This document shows, piece after piece, positions 60,701 through 64,000 of a stretch of 64,000 nt of DNA (the stretch's first letter is position 1; each line of letters begins with the position of its first letter). Position numbers and translations under genes: made by a program. This DNA is from Pocillopora verrucosa (lineage: Eukaryota; Cnidaria; Anthozoa; Scleractinia; Pocilloporidae). The stretch spans positions 7,035,163-7,099,162 of the forward strand of contig NC_089321.1 of NCBI RefSeq assembly GCF_036669915.1, written 5' to 3'. The notes beneath the pieces are model-generated. The model was not told the DNA's origin. It saw only the letters and a list, made by a program, of their open reading frames with translations, and did no database searches.

Positions 60701-62467
60701 AGCAGTCGGCGAGAAAATATTCTTTTTCGCAGGTAAAGAATAGGCAGCCAAACCACCTAAGAATAAAAAAAGATAAGTGGCAGTAAGTCTAGGGGTAAGA
60801 TAGTTATTTTAGCCATTCTTTACTTTACTAACTCGATCAACATTTTTACCTCTGCCGGAGGAAAATCCAACGGTACCCATTAGCAAATCCTCGGCACCTG
60901 CGCTGAATTCGGCGCTGATCCCTGCTTGACAGTAACCGTAAGGTTGACCTACTCCGCCTAAGAAAAATAACAGTGCAAAGTAACAGTGAAACAGTCCCGA
61001 ACAAACGGTCAAAGAATATGTAATGCCAATTTGTGGAATACTTCGATTGCTCAACGCAAAAACAATACTGCCATTATTTACTATATTTTTATACCTTTGC
61101 ATGGGGAGATCGCCTCTCGTTGAATACTAAGGTCTCCGTACATCAAGAAACACCTTCCTATCAAAGCGATGTACCGGTGATCGATCATTCCTTCCTTGCT
61201 CGTGAACGGTGCCTCCGTGTATCGAGGAGCACAAGTCTGACATGTAAAAGAATGCCATACAATTAAATTGATCGAAAGGTTTTTAAGTTATCATTAGCGC
61301 TGCGGCACCTGCAGGGGCACATGCAGGAGAAAATATTCAGATTGATACAAAAAGTTAAGATACTATGTCAATTAACTTGATCAGACTAGGGACTTCGTTA
61401 ACTTAAGTTAAGCTTAAAGACCTTCGTCGACGCATGGGTCTGGGTTTGGGTTTCATTTTTCTCCGGAAAGCTCTCCGCACTCAACAATTATGTGTATCTT
61501 TCTTAATTCCTCCTAAAGTAAAACCGACCAGTTGCCAAAATATTTCTTTTATTTAAACAAATCAACAGCAACAATAGAATCGAAAAGAAGAGACCAGGAT
61601 TAGACTCCTGATCAGTGGAGAAGACGGGAAAAGCGGGTAGGCGCAAATGGGAAATAGCTGGACTGTTGGTCATTTTTTTCTTTCCAGACTTCCGTCGTAC
61701 GTATTTTCCCGTCGTCTCCGCGGACCGCGAGCGTAACACAAATTTATGACTTACCACCACTCTTCCGTTCTCGCCAGAGCTATGCAACGTCGCCCCTAGC
61801 CACTGTTCCGTTTTCTTTTCGACTTCAATGGTGACGGTCCTGTTACCCAACTGATGTACCTCCTTCTTTGGTGCTGCGATAAAAACGCTCGAGTTACTTT
61901 AGTGTGGTTTGTGAAAGCATAATTTGTGATGGGACAAATACTAAAAAGTAGAGCGGATGTTTTGTGGACAACCGAACCTAAAAACTCGATTCCATTCGAA
62001 GGAGGCGTGCCTGAGTTTTCCGTTGACTGAAAGGCTTCAAACTTCTGCCTACCTTGCATACCAAATCAGTCAGAAACGTTTGAAATAAGCCTTATCACTA
62101 TTCCATCATAAGGCAGATTAAACCCATGCAGGTTATAATTATGCTTTGTGGAAATTCTATACTCTCGTTGAAGATGTCTCCCTTCAGGATTTCTCTTCTC
62201 CCTGCCCCTTAGGTGAAGACAGATCCTGGGAACAAGATTGACTATGGATATCTGTTGCCGGATGTGTTGCTGAAAAAATAAGAATTAATTGCTCTCACAA
62301 ACCGGGGAACAATGATTCAAAGGAACTTACTTTGATGATCAATCAAGATTTCTGAACATGACTTTGATCCGGATTTGTATTCGCATTTGAACACAGTTCC
62401 GTACTTGATTAAGGCTTCCTGTCTATTTGATGAGGTCACGTTACTGAGAGGTGCCCCAACTAATAAC
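48743..62467 (-). CDS. integrin alpha subunit, non-I-domain type (5' exon missing)
   Basis: 30 exons covering about 958 residues; the signal-peptide exon was not found. It starts within FG-GAP blade 1 (LLVGAPLSNVTSS) and has blades with SSGENGRVVV, FIGGAPRG and Ca2+ loops DLNNDKFSD, DLNKDGFQD and DMDSNGYPD. No inserted I domain. Thigh and calf domains follow, a furin-type site RQTRDVKR, a membrane span (WWVYLVSVLGGVILLGVAVF) and the tail motif LGFFKRKN. Exons: 62467-62331, 61873-61755, 61236-61095, 60957-60850, 60756-60676, 60584-60540, 60438-60395, 59596-59544, 59443-59362, 58900-58789, 58570-58482, 58060-57970, 57061-57016, 56661-56551, 56120-56065, 55649-55465, 55378-55250, 54859-54780, 54543-54384, 54118-54026, 53875-53805, 53234-53151, 52996-52891, 52656-52543, 52413-52363, 51815-51741, 50793-50680, 50139-50044, 49455-49330, 48817-48743. 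The intron after 55465 begins GC. It pairs with a beta subunit as a matrix receptor. Confidence 0.94.
48876..48942 (-). repeat. weak tRNA-like fragment
   Basis: On the minus strand CATCGGATCGTGAAATCCG forms an anticodon-like arm and GGGGTTTAGATCC resembles a B box. Acceptor and D arms cannot be completed, so it is at best a tRNA pseudogene or SINE fragment. It lies in the last intron of the integrin gene. Confidence 0.25.
49089..49110 (+). repeat. poly-C tract (22 C) in the last integrin intron
   Basis: Uninterrupted run of 22 C, so poly-G in the integrin transcript. Shorter runs or C-rich tracts occur near 48608-48623, 51088-51110, 51253-51275 and 57178-57195. Confidence 0.9.
50997..51333. 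repeat. 164-base tandem duplication with C-rich centres
   Basis: ggtttatagaagtttagcc begins at 50997 and again at 51161; the two copies match almost base for base down to the ending caatacactcgccccagcc. Each has a poly-C/CCT tract in the middle whose length differs. It lies in an integrin intron and adjoins a tRNA-like head, so it probably is an internally duplicated SINE body. Confidence 0.8.
51334..51402 (-). repeat. tRNA-like SINE head
   Basis: Minus strand: GTGATCTAATGGTTAGCCC as A box, then CGGGAGGTCTGGGCTTGAGCC as B box, about the spacing of a tRNA. It leads directly into the duplicated body at 50997-51333. Together they look like a tRNA-derived SINE inserted in minus orientation. Confidence 0.5.
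52035..52200 (+). repeat. dispersed intronic repeat, copy 1
   Basis: Shares ACTGATTGGCTAGTTCGGAAG, AGATGAGACAAAAT and TATATTGAAAGAAATAAACT in order with the reverse complement of 57762-57935, at roughly three-quarters identity by eye. Noncoding, MITE-like. Confidence 0.65.
57762..57935 (-). repeat. dispersed intronic repeat, copy 2 (inverted)
   Basis: Inverted copy of 52035-52200, 5.7 kb away in the same gene. The blocks GCTGATTGGCTGGTTCGGAAG, GATGAGACAAAAT and TATATTGAAAGAAATAAACT are kept in order. Confidence 0.65.
59109..59272. repeat. 82-base tandem duplication rich in CTGACTGA
   Basis: Two copies starting gaatgatttaag at 59109 and 59191, each with a CTGACTGACTGGCTGACTGA core and ending near aacggactttga. 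It lies in an integrin intron and is noncoding. Confidence 0.85.
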
Positions 62468-62503
62468 CTGTAAACAGAAGAACAATGTAAAGGAAAATTA
62501 TCG

Positions 62504-62633
62504 TAAACTGAATCTTATAAGACAAGGTTTGAGGCTACTCTGGCTTAAAGATTTAATGAATGTAACCGAGAAGTTACAATTCATAGACCTAATGTTTCGA
62601 CAATCCTGTCTAGTGCCTTCATCAGGGGTGATC
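62504..62633 (-). mobile_element. 3' fragment of a retroelement reading frame
   Basis: The minus strand is open and reads ITPDEGTRQDCRNIRSMNC, then NFSVTFIKSLSQSSLKPCL. This tail is one I recall from many predicted proteins in cnidarian genomes, probably the end of a Penelope-like retroelement, but the family is not certain. Only a short piece is present, with related sequence perhaps up to 62780. It lies upstream of the first integrin exon seen. Confidence 0.45.
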
Positions 62634-64000
62634 TAATCGCTGCAGCAAGAGGTCCTTTTATATTCTCATTAATTAGCTGCCTTTTTTCTGACGAGGTGTA
62701 AATAGACGTCAGGTAGTAAGTAAACCAGAGTAACATCAAACTGTGTCTGATTGTTCACCTGGTTGCCTGGTGAACTTTAATGAATCTTATAAGTTTCAGT
62801 GGTGGTCAGCGTTATCGAGGGCTTCCCTACATTTTGACTATCATAAGAGTATCACTGAAAACCAAGATAATATCAACAGTGTATATTCTCTTGCTGAAAA
62901 CTTAACGTTTTTATTAGCTGCGAGCAGGCCTTAATTACTGGCCCCGTTGGTCGCGCGTTTCTTCGCCTGCGGGAAGATTTGAGACGAGTAGAAGCGAGAT
63001 TTTCCGGGGGTCTGGCACTAATTGTTACAGACCTGTCCCCGGCTGGCGTTGCTGATCATGAAGACCTCATACTTTCCCGCTGGCGAAGAAACGCCCGTGC
63101 TGAAGACTTTATTTGAAAATAAACTTCGTGCTGAGTCAGCGGGTAGTGAAATACCTCGTTTATTATCACCTAGAAGTTGTCAATCAACACAGTGTCTTAT
63201 AAACAATTGTTCCTCGAGCGCGCGTTAATACGAGATGAAAAATAGCCAACGAGGGCCGTACAACAAGCGCGAGTGACACAATTGTTTTATCAAAAACGAC
63301 CCAAAATAGTCAACCGTTTGACCACACTGCTAAGGGTCAAAAATTCATCTTCTAGCTGTCAATTGACAAAGAGTATTCTAATTTAGACCCTTTCGTATCG
63401 GCGATTTAAGATTCATAGGATATTTCCGGAGGGCAGTTACGTAGAAGCAATTGAGGGACTAACTTTGCTTCGCTCTCAACATGCGGTGTCGTAGTTCAGT
63501 TCCTAGAAGCGCGTAAATGATTTGAGAAGGAATCTTTTTACGGACAAAATATTTAGATCCTTCCCGATTTACACTCAGATATAAATACTAAATGCTTTCA
63601 ACCACAAGACCTTGCATTTTCCCAAGTAAACGACGAACACATGTCAATAAGATTATGTCATCAACACGTTGTAAACAAAGATTAATACGTATTCACCTTT
63701 AAAAGCGTGCGCTTCGCGGAAAAGATATTTCCTCGCCAGTATTTCCCGTGCGTCTCTTTTCCGCTCAAGGAAAAGGAACTACGTAAAAATAACACCAAAT
63801 CAAAAACAAAAATTCTCTATCGTTCAATCAGTCTACGGGGCAAATAAGTGTAGGTATCCAGTTATTTTCTAAGGAAACATTTTAACCCTTCTTAAAACTT
63901 CCTGATATGCCAGGTTACACCCAGAAAAGGCTTGACATTTTTCACGAGTTGAAAATCACGTTACAAAGTAAAAATTCCACCGGTTGAAAAATTATACCGG
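62634..64000. other. upstream intron or 5' flank of the integrin gene
   Basis: The first integrin exon seen needs a preceding exon ending in phase 2 (TG|G for Trp) with signal peptide and the start of blade 1. None could be recognised here, so that exon likely lies beyond the window. No other gene is seen. Confidence 0.45.

Noticed and set aside
62225-62275. Extra integrin exon between 62331 and 61873
   Set aside because: An acceptor-like site is present but joining it gives a stop or a frame that does not fit, while the direct join keeps frame and matches the integrin fold.

Overview
The window is nuclear DNA of a cnidarian, most likely an anthozoan and possibly a stony coral. The evidence is four genes for secreted polyproline proteins that carry the minicollagen-type cysteine-rich domain (mCRD, C-x3-C-x3-C-x3-C-x3-CC) known from nematocyst capsule walls. 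They sit among intron-rich metazoan housekeeping genes, short tRNA-derived and MITE-like repeats, and AT-rich intergenic DNA. The species cannot be fixed from sequence alone. All gene models below were built by hand from splice sites and reading phase.

Left part (0-16 kb): mCRD genes 1 (+), 2 (-), 3 (-) and 4 (-). They share one plan: a 5'UTR intron just before the ATG (gene 1 to 4), a short signal-peptide exon ending in phase 1, and a large exon with mCRDs and polyproline. None has a Gly-X-Y collagen helix. Genes 2-4 have histidine-rich modules where a collagen helix would be expected; gene 1 is methionine-rich. Between genes 1 and 2 lies a tandemly duplicated tRNA block with two tRNA-Cys(GCA) and three tRNA-Gly(GCC).

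Middle (16-31 kb): a gene-poor stretch, then two minus-strand secreted-protein genes in which every intron is phase 1. One (19.8-22.1 kb) encodes a small Pro/Ala-rich protein with an eight-cysteine block. The other (23.5-28.1 kb) encodes an 893-residue protein: signal peptide, pentapeptide repeats, likely glycosaminoglycan sites, a very acidic region and a SUEL-type galactose/rhamnose-binding lectin domain. That lectin fold also occurs in the nematocyst protein nematogalectin. A role of this whole region in nematocysts or extracellular matrix is therefore an attractive inference.

Right part (31-64 kb): the U5 snRNP GTPase EFTUD2 (34 coding exons, 973 aa, minus) is head to head, 222 bp apart, with the DEAH helicase DHX37 (2 coding exons, 1155 aa, plus). 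DHX37 converges on an integrin alpha subunit gene (minus, 30 exons seen, 5' end not found). EFTUD2 serves splicing, DHX37 serves small ribosomal subunit assembly, and the integrin is a cell-matrix receptor; the first two may share a bidirectional promoter. Introns hold SINE, MITE and retroelement fragments and several long poly-C tracts.
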